Assembly (NCBI RefSeq): GCF_003403035.1 | Contig: NZ_QURN01000005.1 | Coordinates: forward strand, 1 to 64,000 | DNA from: Mesorhizobium denitrificans | Lineage (GTDB): Bacteria > Pseudomonadota > Alphaproteobacteria > Rhizobiales > Rhizobiaceae | Reading direction: 5' to 3' | DNA length: 64,000 nucleotides | In this document: positions 8,137-16,165 of the stretch, piece after piece | How the letters are laid out: every line of letters begins with the position of its first letter | Position numbering within the stretch: the first letter of the stretch is position 1 | The notes under the pieces: generated by a model | The model's database searches: none | Told to the model about the DNA's origin: nothing | What the model saw: the letters and a program-made list of their open reading frames with translations, nothing else | Translations under genes and position numbers: made by a program

Positions 8137-8776
8137 CGGGCGCTTATCCAATATTTTGTCGCCAGGGTTTCATCTGAGCCGTTTGGGCTCTGGAGCTAAG
8201 AGGGAAGCTGGTACAGTTAAGGAAAGCCACCGCTTCCTTCTGCGCACGGATCTCACGGCGCATGCACTATGGGACGCCGTGAAGATTCCATGCACGTTGG
8301 AAATTGCATCAATATTCGCGTCGAGGAAGGCGAGGCCCAGCTCAGCGTCGAGAGCCGGACGGAATTGGGCCCGTCCATCAATGCGGCTGTGCAGCGGCAG
8401 TTGGCGCCAGAGGTGCCTACAGGCCAGATCCTTCAGAATCAGACGAGACATAAGCGATAACCGCCGGTTGTGAGCGGTTCTTAACGTCATCCTGCTTTTA
8501 GGTTCACCTTAAATCGCACGACAATACTCAGTAGAGATACCATTCTCGCTGCAAAACTCGGGTGGTTTATCGGCGAGTTTCAGCAGGATAATTTGCCTGC
8601 ACCTTCCCTCCCGAAGCAACGCTTTCTTTTCGCATATCATGTCGCTTCGAGCAGCCGCGTACCAGCGGAAGCTGTTGAAATTCAACAGAAATAGTTTGCA
8701 ACATAGGCGCGACATGAAAGCTGCAAACAAGCAATCTGCGATCCGCTAACCATCTTAATTATCTAGTGAAATTGCT
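8137..8776. other. Gene-poor stretch of about 640 bases
   Basis: I find no convincing gene here. GACAAAATA at 8127-8135 and its exact inverse TATTTTGTC at 8152-8160 form an inverted repeat with a 16-base spacer that straddles the stop of the upstream gene; it reuses the octamer seen in the divergent promoter. Reading frames at 8170-8490 (minus) and 8269-8460 (plus) lie on opposite strands of the same bases and neither has a clear ribosome site. The plus frame, starting at 8290, has a faint similarity to small NepR-type anti-sigma factors (TELGPSINAAV, then EVP), which is too weak to call. Confidence 0.4.
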
Positions 8777-8850
8777 TGGCTGGGGAACCTGGATTCGAAC
8801 CAGGACTAACGGAGTCAGAGTCCGTGGGTCTACCGTTAACCTATTCCCCA
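8777..8850 (-). tRNA. tRNA-Gln (anticodon CTG)
   Basis: The minus strand reads TGGGGAATAGG at the 5' end and TTCCCCAGCCA at the 3' end, giving a seven-base acceptor stem (TGGGGAA with TTCCCCA) and an encoded CCA. The anticodon arm is ACGGA-CTCTGAC-TCCGT, placing CTG at positions 34-36, which reads the Gln codon CAG. The T arm CCTGG-TTCGAAT-CCAGG is canonical. The gene stands alone between two gene-poor stretches. 8851-9116 downstream on the plus strand shows nothing I can call. Confidence 0.96.
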
Positions 8851-9116
8851 ACACTTTGAAAAATCAGTCGGCTCAATTGCATTCGCAATGCACGATCAGA
8901 AATTTCCAGAGCCGCCGCCACATTGCCTAGGCGTCTGTGGGCGGCCTTTTAGCACATCTTCGACTCCGATCAAGTGCAGCGCCAATTTCTTTTTGTGACA
9001 ATCCAGATATCCGTGACGATTGCCCCAGCCGCCGCCTTAACCCAGTTGAGTATGTCCGCTTCACAACGCCAATCTTTAGTGACACCATACCGTGTCAATC
9101 TGCGGAGAGAGGCAAC

Positions 9117-9362
9117 ATGCGGAAGGCAATTATTGCAATTATAGCAGCCGTTTCACTGGAGGGCTGCACAACAACCGAGCGGGACGTCGGAACCGGCGCC
9201 GCTGCGGGCGCTGTCATCGGCGGTATTGTGGATGGCGGAAGAGGTGCGCTAATCGGCGCAGGCGCAGGCGCTCTGGGTGGATTGCTGGTACGAAATCTCC
9301 GAAACGGATACTGCCAGTATCGTGACCACCGCGGTCGAATCTACACTGCGCGCTGCAGATAG
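9117..9362 (+). CDS. Small glycine-zipper lipoprotein-like envelope protein
   Basis: An 81-residue protein with a short signal sequence ending in SLEGC, which is probably a lipobox although Glu at the -2 position is unusual. The core is a glycine zipper (GTGAAAGAVIGGIVDGGRGA and LIGAGAGALGGLLV) of the kind found in small outer-membrane or periplasmic lipoproteins of the 17 kDa antigen/YMGG type. The C-terminal part has GYCQYRDHRGRIYTARC. The start at 9117 is preferred over an in-frame upstream codon at 8937 because GAGAGG precedes it and the signal peptide begins there. It is monocistronic and converges on the GH25 gene. Confidence 0.75.
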   Translation: MRKAIIAIIAAVSLEGCTTTERDVGTGAAAGAVIGGIVDGGRGALIGAGAGALGGLLVRNLRNGYCQYRDHRGRIYTARCR

Positions 9363-9376
9363 AAAACGCGCTCAAC

Positions 9377-9413
9377 TCAGACCGGCCGTCACTTATCGGA
9401 TACGCCGGTCTGA
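9377..9413. terminator. Hairpin between convergent genes
   Basis: TCAGACCGGC at 9377-9386 pairs perfectly with GCCGGTCTGA at 9404-9413 over a 17-base loop. It sits midway between the convergent lipoprotein and GH25 genes and could end transcription from both sides. There is no strong T run on either side, so termination efficiency is uncertain. Confidence 0.55.
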
Positions 9414-9438
9414 TTACTTCGCCTAGTAGCGCCGATGC

Positions 9439-10503
9439 CTAATGCACGTTGCCGGCGAGCCAATTGTGCCACTCACCCTCAGATCCGTGGAATGCATTCA
9501 GGTCGATCCGTCCACTGACGCCGTGTGATAGCCCTGACCCGGAATACTGCCAGAACACCCATTTGCGATCACGATAAACCCGCGACGGGTGCTGCGCGAC
9601 CGCCCGCAGCCAAAATGGATGATTCGGGAAGGCTCCGCGCAAATTATCAGCATAGAAGTCCGGTGCCGTATAAATGACCGGGCGCTGACCATAATGCCGC
9701 TCCAGCCTGTCCATGAATACCTGCATCTTTTCGCGCACCTGCGCTGCAGATGGTCGCCGCTTGCAACTCGACTCGCCGTTCCACTCCACATCGATGACCG
9801 GTGGCAACGCTCCAGCAACGCGCGGCACGTTTCGAATAAACCAATCCGCCTGCTCTGAGGCAGTCCGGCACCAATAGAAAAAGTGATAAGCCCCGCGTCG
9901 TAGCCCCGCCTTGTGAGCGCCATTCCAGTTCGTCCTGAACATTGGATCGAGATGGTCGCCGCCGTCCGTCGCCTTGATATAAGCAAAATTCGCACCTTGG
10001 GAGCGCAGACGCTCCCAATCAATCACACCTTGCCAACGCGATACATCCACGCCGTGAACCGCCAAATCACGGGGCGATGCCCTGCCAAAATTTATAGGCT
10101 TCGCATCTCGAAAGCGTCGGCGGCTGACAAAGTCAGGCTTTAGCAGCGCAGCCGTAGCAACGGGCCGCTGCATCGGCTTCGGTACTGAAGGCATCGGCGC
10201 GATGAGCGAAGCCACATCAACCTCTTCTGAAGGCTTTAGTGTAGGAACCACAGTGACTTCATCGACCGCACGCAGCGCCGGAGAATTGCCTATCGCATCA
10301 GGCGGACGTACAGCAGCAACTAATGCGTCCTGCTGCGCCTCAGGCATTTCCAAGACTGCTTCCTGCGAAACCAGGCTTTTCGGCCTTACAATAGAAGCCG
10401 TGGTGTCGGAAGAGGTCGGAACCAAATCCTCGATACCGGAACTCGTGCAGCCCGCAGCCGCCAGGCAAAATACAAAAACTGAACCAAGGCTGCGCAAACG
10501 CAT
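9439..10503 (-). CDS. Glycoside hydrolase family 25 (lysozyme-like) lipoprotein
   Basis: The 354-residue product starts with a lipoprotein signal (MRLRSLGSVFVFCLAAAGC), has a low-complexity proline-containing linker of about 120 residues, and ends in a GH25 domain. GH25 signatures are GVDVSRWQGVIDWERLRSQG, FAYIKATDGG, GAYHFFYWCRT, the catalytic DxE in LPPVIDVEWNGES, and KWVFWQYSGSG near the C-terminus. Such enzymes cut the muramyl-1,4 bond of peptidoglycan; as a lipoprotein it would act from the membrane surface in the periplasm. The start at 10503 gives a normal signal peptide, whereas the ATG at 10524 adds seven hydrophobic residues. It is downstream of recA in the same direction but 295 bases away behind a hairpin, so probably a separate unit. 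Confidence 0.88.
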   Translation of the reverse strand: MRLRSLGSVFVFCLAAAGCTSSGIEDLVPTSSDTTASIVRPKSLVSQEAVLEMPEAQQDALVAAVRPPDAIGNSPALRAVDEVTVVPTLKPSEEVDVASLIAPMPSVPKPMQRPVATAALLKPDFVSRRRFRDAKPINFGRASPRDLAVHGVDVSRWQGVIDWERLRSQGANFAYIKATDGGDHLDPMFRTNWNGAHKAGLRRGAYHFFYWCRTASEQADWFIRNVPRVAGALPPVIDVEWNGESSCKRRPSAAQVREKMQVFMDRLERHYGQRPVIYTAPDFYADNLRGAFPNHPFWLRAVAQHPSRVYRDRKWVFWQYSGSGLSHGVSGRIDLNAFHGSEGEWHNWLAGNVH

Positions 10504-10741
10504 CACGACCTGAACCACAAACAAAACCAGCCGACGGCCAAGCCTCCGGGCAACATCACGAAACAGCTATTGGCCAATTCTCAATAAAGTTTGAATCGAT
10601 TGCTCAGCATCTCGCCTTCGCTCTGCCGCTTCCGATCCTTCGGCGCACAAGATCAGACCGACAATATTACCGAATATGCCAAAGACTGCTCCAACATATT
10701 GAAATCATAAATAAAAAAGAAAACGCATCCATCGAGCCTTG

Positions 10742-10769
10742 TAAGCCACCGGACAAATCCGGTGGCTTA
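10742..10769 (-). terminator. Strong hairpin downstream of recA
   Basis: TAAGCCACCGGA (10742-10753) and TCCGGTGGCTTA (10758-10769) form a perfect 12-bp stem with a CAAA loop, 30 bases beyond the recA stop. It is the probable recA terminator, although no long T run follows on the minus strand. The rest of 10504-10798 shows no gene. Confidence 0.7.
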
Positions 10770-10798
10770 ACCATAATTGCAATTAGCCACTTAAAGGA

Positions 10799-11884
10799 TC
10801 AGCCATCCGACGCGACATCCTGCTCGCCAGGACCGCCATTCTCCAGGAATTTCTCCGCGATAAGACCAGCGTTCTGACGCAGTGTCAGTTCGATCTCCCG
10901 TGCGGTATCAGGATTTTCACGCAGGAATACTTTCGCATTTTCGCGCCCCTGCCCCAATCTCTGAGAATTATAGGAGAACCAGGCACCAGACTTCTCAACG
11001 ACGCCAGCCTTGACACCAAGATCAACAAGCTCCCCCATCTTGGAGACGCCCTCGCCATACATGATGTCGAACTCAACCTGCTTGAAGGGCGGCGCAAGCT
11101 TATTCTTGACCACCTTCACGCGGGTCTGGTTGCCGACTACTTCTTCACGATCCTTAACCGAGCCAATGCGGCGAATATCCAGTCGCACGGAGGCGTAGAA
11201 TTTCAGCGCATTGCCGCCTGTCGTCGTCTCTGGCGAACCATACATCACACCGATCTTCATGCGGATCTGGTTGATGAAGATAACCATCGTATTGGATCGA
11301 GAGATCGAGGCAGTGAGCTTGCGCAGCGCCTGACTCATCAAACGCGCCTGCAAGCCCGGAAGCGATTCACCCATTTCGCCTTCGATTTCCGCACGCGGCG
11401 TAAGCGCCGCCACGGAGTCAACCACCAGAACGTCGATCGCACCTGAACGAACCAGCGTATCGCAGATTTCCAACGCTTGTTCGCCCGTATCCGGCTGCGA
11501 GATCAGCAAGTTTTCGAGCTCGACGCCAAGTTTGCGAGCATAGACAGGATCAAGCGCATGTTCCGCATCTACAAAGGCGCAGATACCACCCTTTTTCTGC
11601 GCTTCTGCAATAGTATGCAGCGCAAGCGTGGTCTTACCCGAACTTTCCGGCCCGTAGACCTCGATTATGCGGCCGCGCGGCAATCCGCCAACACCCAATG
11701 CAATATCGAGGCCCAATGACCCCGTTGATATAGTCTCGATTTCAACCGCCTGCTCATTTGCCCCCAGACGCATGATCGAGCCTTTGCCGAACGCGCGTTC
11801 AATCTGCGACAACGCGGCGTCCAGCGCCTTCGATTTGTCCACTGCCTTGTTATCCTCTACGAGCCTCAAAACATTTTGTGCCAT
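10799..11884 (-). CDS. recA: RecA recombinase
   Basis: The 361-residue protein is a standard RecA: Walker [14 protein letters not shown] near residue 77, [18 protein letters not shown], Walker [10 protein letters not shown], loop L1 with [20 protein letters not shown], loop L2 with [21 protein letters not shown] and the variable acidic C-terminus. It forms nucleoprotein filaments for homologous recombination and stimulates LexA self-cleavage. Length is normal for alphaproteobacteria and there is no intein. Its promoter faces that of the pseudouridine kinase across 232 bases holding two LexA-box candidates, so it is very probably SOS-inducible. Confidence 0.99.
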   Translation of the reverse strand: MAQNVLRLVEDNKAVDKSKALDAALSQIERAFGKGSIMRLGANEQAVEIETISTGSLGLDIALGVGGLPRGRIIEVYGPESSGKTTLALHTIAEAQKKGGICAFVDAEHALDPVYARKLGVELENLLISQPDTGEQALEICDTLVRSGAIDVLVVDSVAALTPRAEIEGEMGESLPGLQARLMSQALRKLTASISRSNTMVIFINQIRMKIGVMYGSPETTTGGNALKFYASVRLDIRRIGSVKDREEVVGNQTRVKVVKNKLAPPFKQVEFDIMYGEGVSKMGELVDLGVKAGVVEKSGAWFSYNSQRLGQGRENAKVFLRENPDTAREIELTLRQNAGLIAEKFLENGGPGEQDVASDG

Positions 11885-11950
11885 GATACATTTCCCCTGG
11901 ACGCCTATGAAGGCTCATCAGTGCTCTTTGATATAAATGTTGTACATGCT

Positions 11951-11967
11951 TTGTTCTTGTTTGACAA
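11951..11967. promoter_or_regulatory. Candidate LexA/SOS box (TTG-N11-CAA) before recA
   Basis: The bases TTGTTCTTGTTTGACAA fit the TTG-N11-CAA pattern reported for rhizobial recA promoters and also contain GTTC-N7-ACAA, a degenerate form of the alphaproteobacterial box GTTC-N7-GTTC. It lies 67 bases upstream of the recA start codon, a plausible promoter position. The pattern is seen directly; LexA binding is inferred. Confidence 0.6.
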
Positions 11968-12007
11968 GAGGCTTCAACGAATTGATTTAATTATGATATC
12001 CACAAAT

Positions 12008-12022
12008 GTTCCTATTTAGTTC
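12008..12022. promoter_or_regulatory. Candidate LexA box (exact GTTC-N7-GTTC)
   Basis: GTTCCTATTTAGTTC is an exact match to the alphaproteobacterial LexA consensus GTTC-N7-GTTC. It is 124 bases upstream of recA and 95 bases upstream of the divergent pfkB-type kinase gene, so it could serve either promoter. Together with the site at 11951 it gives this spacer two candidate boxes. Confidence 0.6.
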
Positions 12023-12116
12023 TTGCTATATGATTCTGGTTCGGCCATGAAAGTCTGGAGCTTTTGAGGAAGCGATACGTGGTTATTGATTCGAGGATTT
12101 TGGTGGCAGTTTATCT

Positions 12117-13046
12117 ATGAGATTGATCGGCATCGGAGGTGGCCACATAGACCGGCGCGGACAGATCGCGGGCGACTATGTTCCGGCCGCCTCCAATCCT
12201 GGCAGAATGCTGGAGGATATTGGCGGTGGGGCGCTAAACGCGCTGCGCAATGCCGTTCAGCGGGGTCAGGCGTGCACCTTTGTGTCCGTGCGCGGCGGTG
12301 ACAGTGCCGGCGAGCAGGTCTCGCGCGCGATTTCGGATGCCGGGATTGCAGACTTGTCTGCAACTTTTCTTGACCGCACCACTCCGAGCTATACCGCGTT
12401 GCTCGACCGTCACGGCGACTTGATAGCCGGATTCGCCGATATGGGGCTGTACGACCTGGCGTTTCCGAAGCAATTGCGCCGAAGCACGATCCGGCACGTA
12501 ATTGCCACACAAGACGCGGTGTTGTGCGACGCGAATATTCCCGCGATCGGCCTTGAACGGCTTGCTGCGCTCAGCGAAGCGCAGCCGATTTTCGCTATTG
12601 CTGTCTCGCCCGCGAAGGTTGTTCGACTGCGAACAATTCTGGCTAATCTCGCGTGCCTGTTCATGAATATCACGGAAGCGCGGGTACTTGCCGCCAGCGC
12701 CGACATCTCAGCGATAGAAGCCGCACAGGTATTGCGTTCAACCGGCCTGCAAGCAGGCGTCATTACATCAGGCGGCGGCGAGCTGATATTATTTGACGAG
12801 CAGGGCGCCTTCTCACTGCAACCACCTCCGCCGACGCGGCTCGTGGATGTAACAGGCGCTGGCGATGCACTCGCTGGCGTAACCATTTCAGCATTGCTCG
12901 AGGGATCGAAGTTTCAGGACGCGGTACGCCAAGGCGTCGCGGCTGCTTTGCTGACGCTCGAAAGTGGCAAGGCCGTATCTCAACTCGAACCCGATTCGTT
13001 CGCGAAGAAACTCGCGCTTGTGCCCCAAGCCCGGCAAATGGCATGA
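12117..13046 (+). CDS. psuK: PfkB-family carbohydrate kinase, probable pseudouridine kinase
   Basis: A 309-residue ribokinase-fold protein. The N-terminal region has IGGGHIDRRGQI and GGGALNALRNAVQRGQ, and the C-terminal catalytic signature is LVDVTGAGDALAGVTISALL with the anion-hole GAGD. The specificity call comes from the next gene: its stop overlaps the psuG start by four bases. Together they would phosphorylate pseudouridine and cleave the C-C glycosidic bond to uracil and ribose 5-phosphate. PfkB enzymes are hard to separate by eye, so substrate assignment is inferred from context. No separate pseudouridine transporter gene is visible. Confidence 0.82.
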   Translation: MRLIGIGGGHIDRRGQIAGDYVPAASNPGRMLEDIGGGALNALRNAVQRGQACTFVSVRGGDSAGEQVSRAISDAGIADLSATFLDRTTPSYTALLDRHGDLIAGFADMGLYDLAFPKQLRRSTIRHVIATQDAVLCDANIPAIGLERLAALSEAQPIFAIAVSPAKVVRLRTILANLACLFMNITEARVLAASADISAIEAAQVLRSTGLQAGVITSGGGELILFDEQGAFSLQPPPPTRLVDVTGAGDALAGVTISALLEGSKFQDAVRQGVAAALLTLESGKAVSQLEPDSFAKKLALVPQARQMA

Positions 13047-13993
13047 AGACCGCGACCGGAGTTAAGCAAATGAAAGCACACGCACCCTTCGTCGATATTC
13101 ATCAACCCGTTGTCGATGCACTCAGAGCTGGAAAGCCCATTGTCGCGCTGGAAAGCACGATTATCACGCACGGCATGCCGTACCCGGCAAATGCCGAAAT
13201 GGCTGCGAAAGTCGAGCGCATCATAGAAGATGAAGGTGCCACGCCTGCGACAATCGCCGTCATTGATGGACGGTTGAAGATCGGGCTCGGAAGCGCCGAG
13301 CGGGATGAGCTTGCTCGCGCCAAAGATGTAATGAAGCTGTCGCGCGCTGACCTTGGTTTTGCGATCGCAGAAAGACGGACAGGCGGCACGACGGTTGCGG
13401 CCACTATGATCGCCGCCCATCTCGCTGGCATATCAGTGTTTGCGACAGGTGGCATTGGCGGCGTCCATAAAGGCGCGGAGAAAACCTTCGACATTTCTGC
13501 CGATCTGGAAGAACTGTCGCAAACGCCAGTAATTGTCGTGTCTGCAGGCGCGAAGGCGATCCTCGACATCGAAAAAACGCTTGAAGTTCTGGAGACGAAA
13601 GGCGTGCCGGTTGTCGGCTATAGCAGCGACACCATGCCCGCCTTCTGGTCGCGTAATTCGCCGTTCAAGGCTCCGCTCCGGCTCGATTCAGCAGCAGCGA
13701 TTGCAAAGTTCCACACGACACGTCGCGCGCTCGGCCTGACTGGCGGGATGCTGATAGCGAATCCTGTGCCGGAGCAAGATGAGATTGCGGCCGACATAAT
13801 GGCGGTTCACATCGCCGCCGCGCAAGATGCAGCAACGCGCGAAGGCATAGTCGGCAAGAGCGTCACGCCATATCTGCTCGCAAAAATACTCGAATTGACC
13901 AACGGGCTGAGCCTGAAGACCAATATCGCGCTGGTTGAAAACAATGCGCGATTGGCCGCTCAGATCGCACGCGCGCTGAACGTCAGCAAATGA
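13043..13993 (+). CDS. psuG: Pseudouridine-5'-phosphate glycosidase
   Basis: The 316-residue protein carries the characteristic PsuG blocks: IVALESTIITHGMPYPANAE near residue 35, GATPATIAVIDGRLKIGL near 70, RRTGGTTVAATMIAAHLAGI near 112, FATGGIGGVHKGAE and LDIEKTLEVLETKGVPVVGY. It is a Mn-dependent lyase that reversibly splits pseudouridine 5'-phosphate into uracil and ribose 5-phosphate. The start at 13043 overlaps the kinase stop; an in-frame ATG at 13070 is an alternative. Length matches the family. Confidence 0.95.
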   Translation: MKTATGVKQMKAHAPFVDIHQPVVDALRAGKPIVALESTIITHGMPYPANAEMAAKVERIIEDEGATPATIAVIDGRLKIGLGSAERDELARAKDVMKLSRADLGFAIAERRTGGTTVAATMIAAHLAGISVFATGGIGGVHKGAEKTFDISADLEELSQTPVIVVSAGAKAILDIEKTLEVLETKGVPVVGYSSDTMPAFWSRNSPFKAPLRLDSAAAIAKFHTTRRALGLTGGMLIANPVPEQDEIAADIMAVHIAAAQDAATREGIVGKSVTPYLLAKILELTNGLSLKTNIALVENNARLAAQIARALNVSK

Positions 13994-14042
13994 GTTTGCG
14001 CGCTGCTCATGCCTGACTAATAAATTAGATTGCATCACTATT

Positions 14043-14057
14043 GATGTTCTAGACATC
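14043..14057. promoter_or_regulatory. Palindrome upstream of the XRE gene
   Basis: GATGT-TCTAG-ACATC is an inverted repeat 50 bases before the XRE start codon, followed closely by ATCATC...GATGAT. It could be the autoregulatory operator of the small XRE protein. No direct evidence beyond symmetry and position. Confidence 0.4.
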
Positions 14058-14106
14058 ATCATAGAGAGATGATATATATGTTTGGCACAAATCGTGGAAC
14101 GGCAGC

Positions 14107-14358
14107 ATGATCACAGCTGCACAAATGCGCGCCGCACGCGCCCTGCTCGGCATTGACCAGCGTCAACTGGCCGAGATGGCAGGTGTTTCACTTCCTACGA
14201 TCCAGCGGATGGAGAGTAGCGAGGGCACAGTGCGCGGCGTGATCGATTCGTTGACGAAACTGGTCGAAGCTTTTGACCGCGCTGGCATCGAATTGATTGG
14301 CGAAAACGTAGTGAGTTCAGGCGGTGGACGAGGTGTGCGGCTGAAAAGCCAAACTTGA
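14107..14358 (+). CDS. Small XRE-family transcriptional regulator
   Basis: The 83-residue protein is essentially one helix-turn-helix domain: ITAAQMRAARALLGIDQRQL, then AEMAGVSLPTIQRMESSEG for the recognition helix, and a short FDRAGIELIGEN tail often seen in rhizobial XRE proteins. It lies 91 bases before the SulP transporter gene in the same direction and may control it. There is no ligand-binding domain, so any signal must come through protein interaction or autoregulation. Confidence 0.88.
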   Translation: MITAAQMRAARALLGIDQRQLAEMAGVSLPTIQRMESSEGTVRGVIDSLTKLVEAFDRAGIELIGENVVSSGGGRGVRLKSQT

Positions 14359-14449
14359 TACATGTCGATGTTCAGCCGTCCGATGGCACGGCGCCGACCC
14401 TTAAACGGCCGACGATCCTGCCCCAGATGGCGCACCGCTAGGGATTGTA

Positions 14450-16165
14450 ATGACTGCAGGAGCCATAAGGCCCGACTTCACTGAGCTTTACACGCCAAAG
14501 CTGGTGAGCGTTCTGCGCGAAGGCTACGACTTCGCCAAGTTCAAGGCGGATGCGATTTCCGGCCTAACCGTCGCCATCGTCGCGTTGCCGCTTTCCATGG
14601 CCATTGCCATTGCGTCTGGCGTAACGCCGGACCGTGGGCTTTACACGTCGATTATCGGCGGTTTCATCGTGTCCGCCTTTGGCGGCAGCCGCTTTCAGAT
14701 TGGTGGACCCGCAGGCGCGTTCATCGTGCTGGTGTCTGCAACTGTGGCACAACACGGTGTTGAAGGTCTGCTTCTTGCAACATTCCTTTCGGGCCTGATG
14801 CTTGCGGCCATCGGCTTGCTCAGGCTCGGCACCTTCATCAAATATATCCCGTACCCGGTAACGGTTGGCTTCACTGCGGGCATCGCGGTCATCATCTTCG
14901 CCAGCCAGATCAAGGATCTGCTCGGGCTCACGCTCGAAAAGGAGCCTGCTCCGCTGCTTCCGAAGCTGCTTGCCTTGACCGAGGCATTACCCACGATCAG
15001 CTTCGCGGCGGTCGTCATTGCAGCCATCACGATAGGCATCATTCTGATGCTGCGCCGCTATCGGCCAAACTGGCCGGGCTTCATCATCGCCGTGGGCGTC
15101 GCCGCTGCGGTGGCCGTGCTCTTCGGCCTTCCGGTCGAAACCATTGGCACACGGTTTGGCGGCATCCCAAGCGCCCTGCCCGCACCGCATCTGCCGTCCA
15201 TGTCGATTGATAAGATCAGCGCCGTGCTGCCAAACGCGATTTCATTCACGCTGTTGGGCTGCATCGAAAGCCTTTTGTCGGCAGTTGTGGCGGATTCGAT
15301 GACGGGCCGGCGCCACCGGTCAAATTGCGAACTCGTCGCGCAAGGACTAGCCAATATTGCATCGCCGCTATTCGGTGGCTTCTGCGTGACCGGCAACATC
15401 GCACGCACCGCAACCAATGTGCGCTCTGGCGCACATGGGCCTGTTTCGGGAATGCTGCACTCCGTATTTCTGCTGTGCTTCATGCTGGTCGCGGCTCCGC
15501 TCGCTTCCTATATCCCCCTTGCGGCGCTGGCCGGTGTGCTGGTGATCGTGTCGTGGAACATGGCTGAAAAGCACGAGTTTGGCGTGCTGCTGCGCGCCTC
15601 ACGCGGCGATGCCGTGGTGCTGCTGGTCACATTCGCGCTGGTTATTTTCCGCGACCTGACGGAAGGCATCGTTGTAGGCTTCGTCATAAGCTCGCTGCTC
15701 TTTCTGCATCGCATTGGCCAGGCTGTGGCGGTCGAGAGTGGGCGTCCGCTTGTTGAGTCGGATCGCGCCGATAGCGAAAACGGCGAAAGGAAACCCTACG
15801 ATCCCGAACTGACCACCGACCCCGACATTGCGATTATCCGCATATCGGGTGCGTTTTTCTTTGGCGCGGCAGCGGCTGTCACCGCCGCTCTCGACCGCAT
15901 CGGCGAGCATCCCAAAACCTACGTGATAGATATGTCGTCGGTTTCAATTCTGGACTCGACAGGCGCAGCCACCATCGAAGCTTTTGCGCGAAAGGCGTCC
16001 CGGCGCGGCGCACGCATTTACATCGCAGGCGCGACAACTGCTGTACGCCGCAGCCTGTTGATGCATGAGCTCAAGCCGCCGCGCGTGCGCTATCGAAGCA
16101 CACTGGCCGACGCTTTGGAGGGTCTTAAAAAGCGCAATCAGACCAGCGAAGCAGACGCCAACTAG
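14450..16165 (+). CDS. SulP-family inorganic anion transporter with STAS domain
   Basis: A 571-residue inner-membrane protein. It begins with a short cytoplasmic lead (FTELYTPKLVSVLREGYDFA), followed by the SulP entry motif AGLTVAIVALPLSMAIAIASG-like segment and about 11-12 membrane helices. The C-terminal STAS domain covers about residues 455-560, with IAIIRISGAFFFGAAAAV and the switch-helix region VIDMSSVSILDSTGAATIE. SulP proteins carry sulfate, bicarbonate or dicarboxylates; no carbonic anhydrase gene is fused or adjacent, so sulfate or an organic acid is equally possible. Its last four bases overlap the end of the convergent membrane-protein gene. Confidence 0.93.
   Translation: MTAGAIRPDFTELYTPKLVSVLREGYDFAKFKADAISGLTVAIVALPLSMAIAIASGVTPDRGLYTSIIGGFIVSAFGGSRFQIGGPAGAFIVLVSATVAQHGVEGLLLATFLSGLMLAAIGLLRLGTFIKYIPYPVTVGFTAGIAVIIFASQIKDLLGLTLEKEPAPLLPKLLALTEALPTISFAAVVIAAITIGIILMLRRYRPNWPGFIIAVGVAAAVAVLFGLPVETIGTRFGGIPSALPAPHLPSMSIDKISAVLPNAISFTLLGCIESLLSAVVADSMTGRRHRSNCELVAQGLANIASPLFGGFCVTGNIARTATNVRSGAHGPVSGMLHSVFLLCFMLVAAPLASYIPLAALAGVLVIVSWNMAEKHEFGVLLRASRGDAVVLLVTFALVIFRDLTEGIVVGFVISSLLFLHRIGQAVAVESGRPLVESDRADSENGERKPYDPELTTDPDIAIIRISGAFFFGAAAAVTAALDRIGEHPKTYVIDMSSVSILDSTGAATIEAFARKASRRGARIYIAGATTAVRRSLLMHELKPPRVRYRSTLADALEGLKKRNQTSEADAN

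Noticed and set aside
8290-8460. A possible NepR-like small anti-sigma factor
   Set aside because: Similarity is limited to a few residues, the ribosome site is weak, and no PhyR or EcfG gene is in the window.
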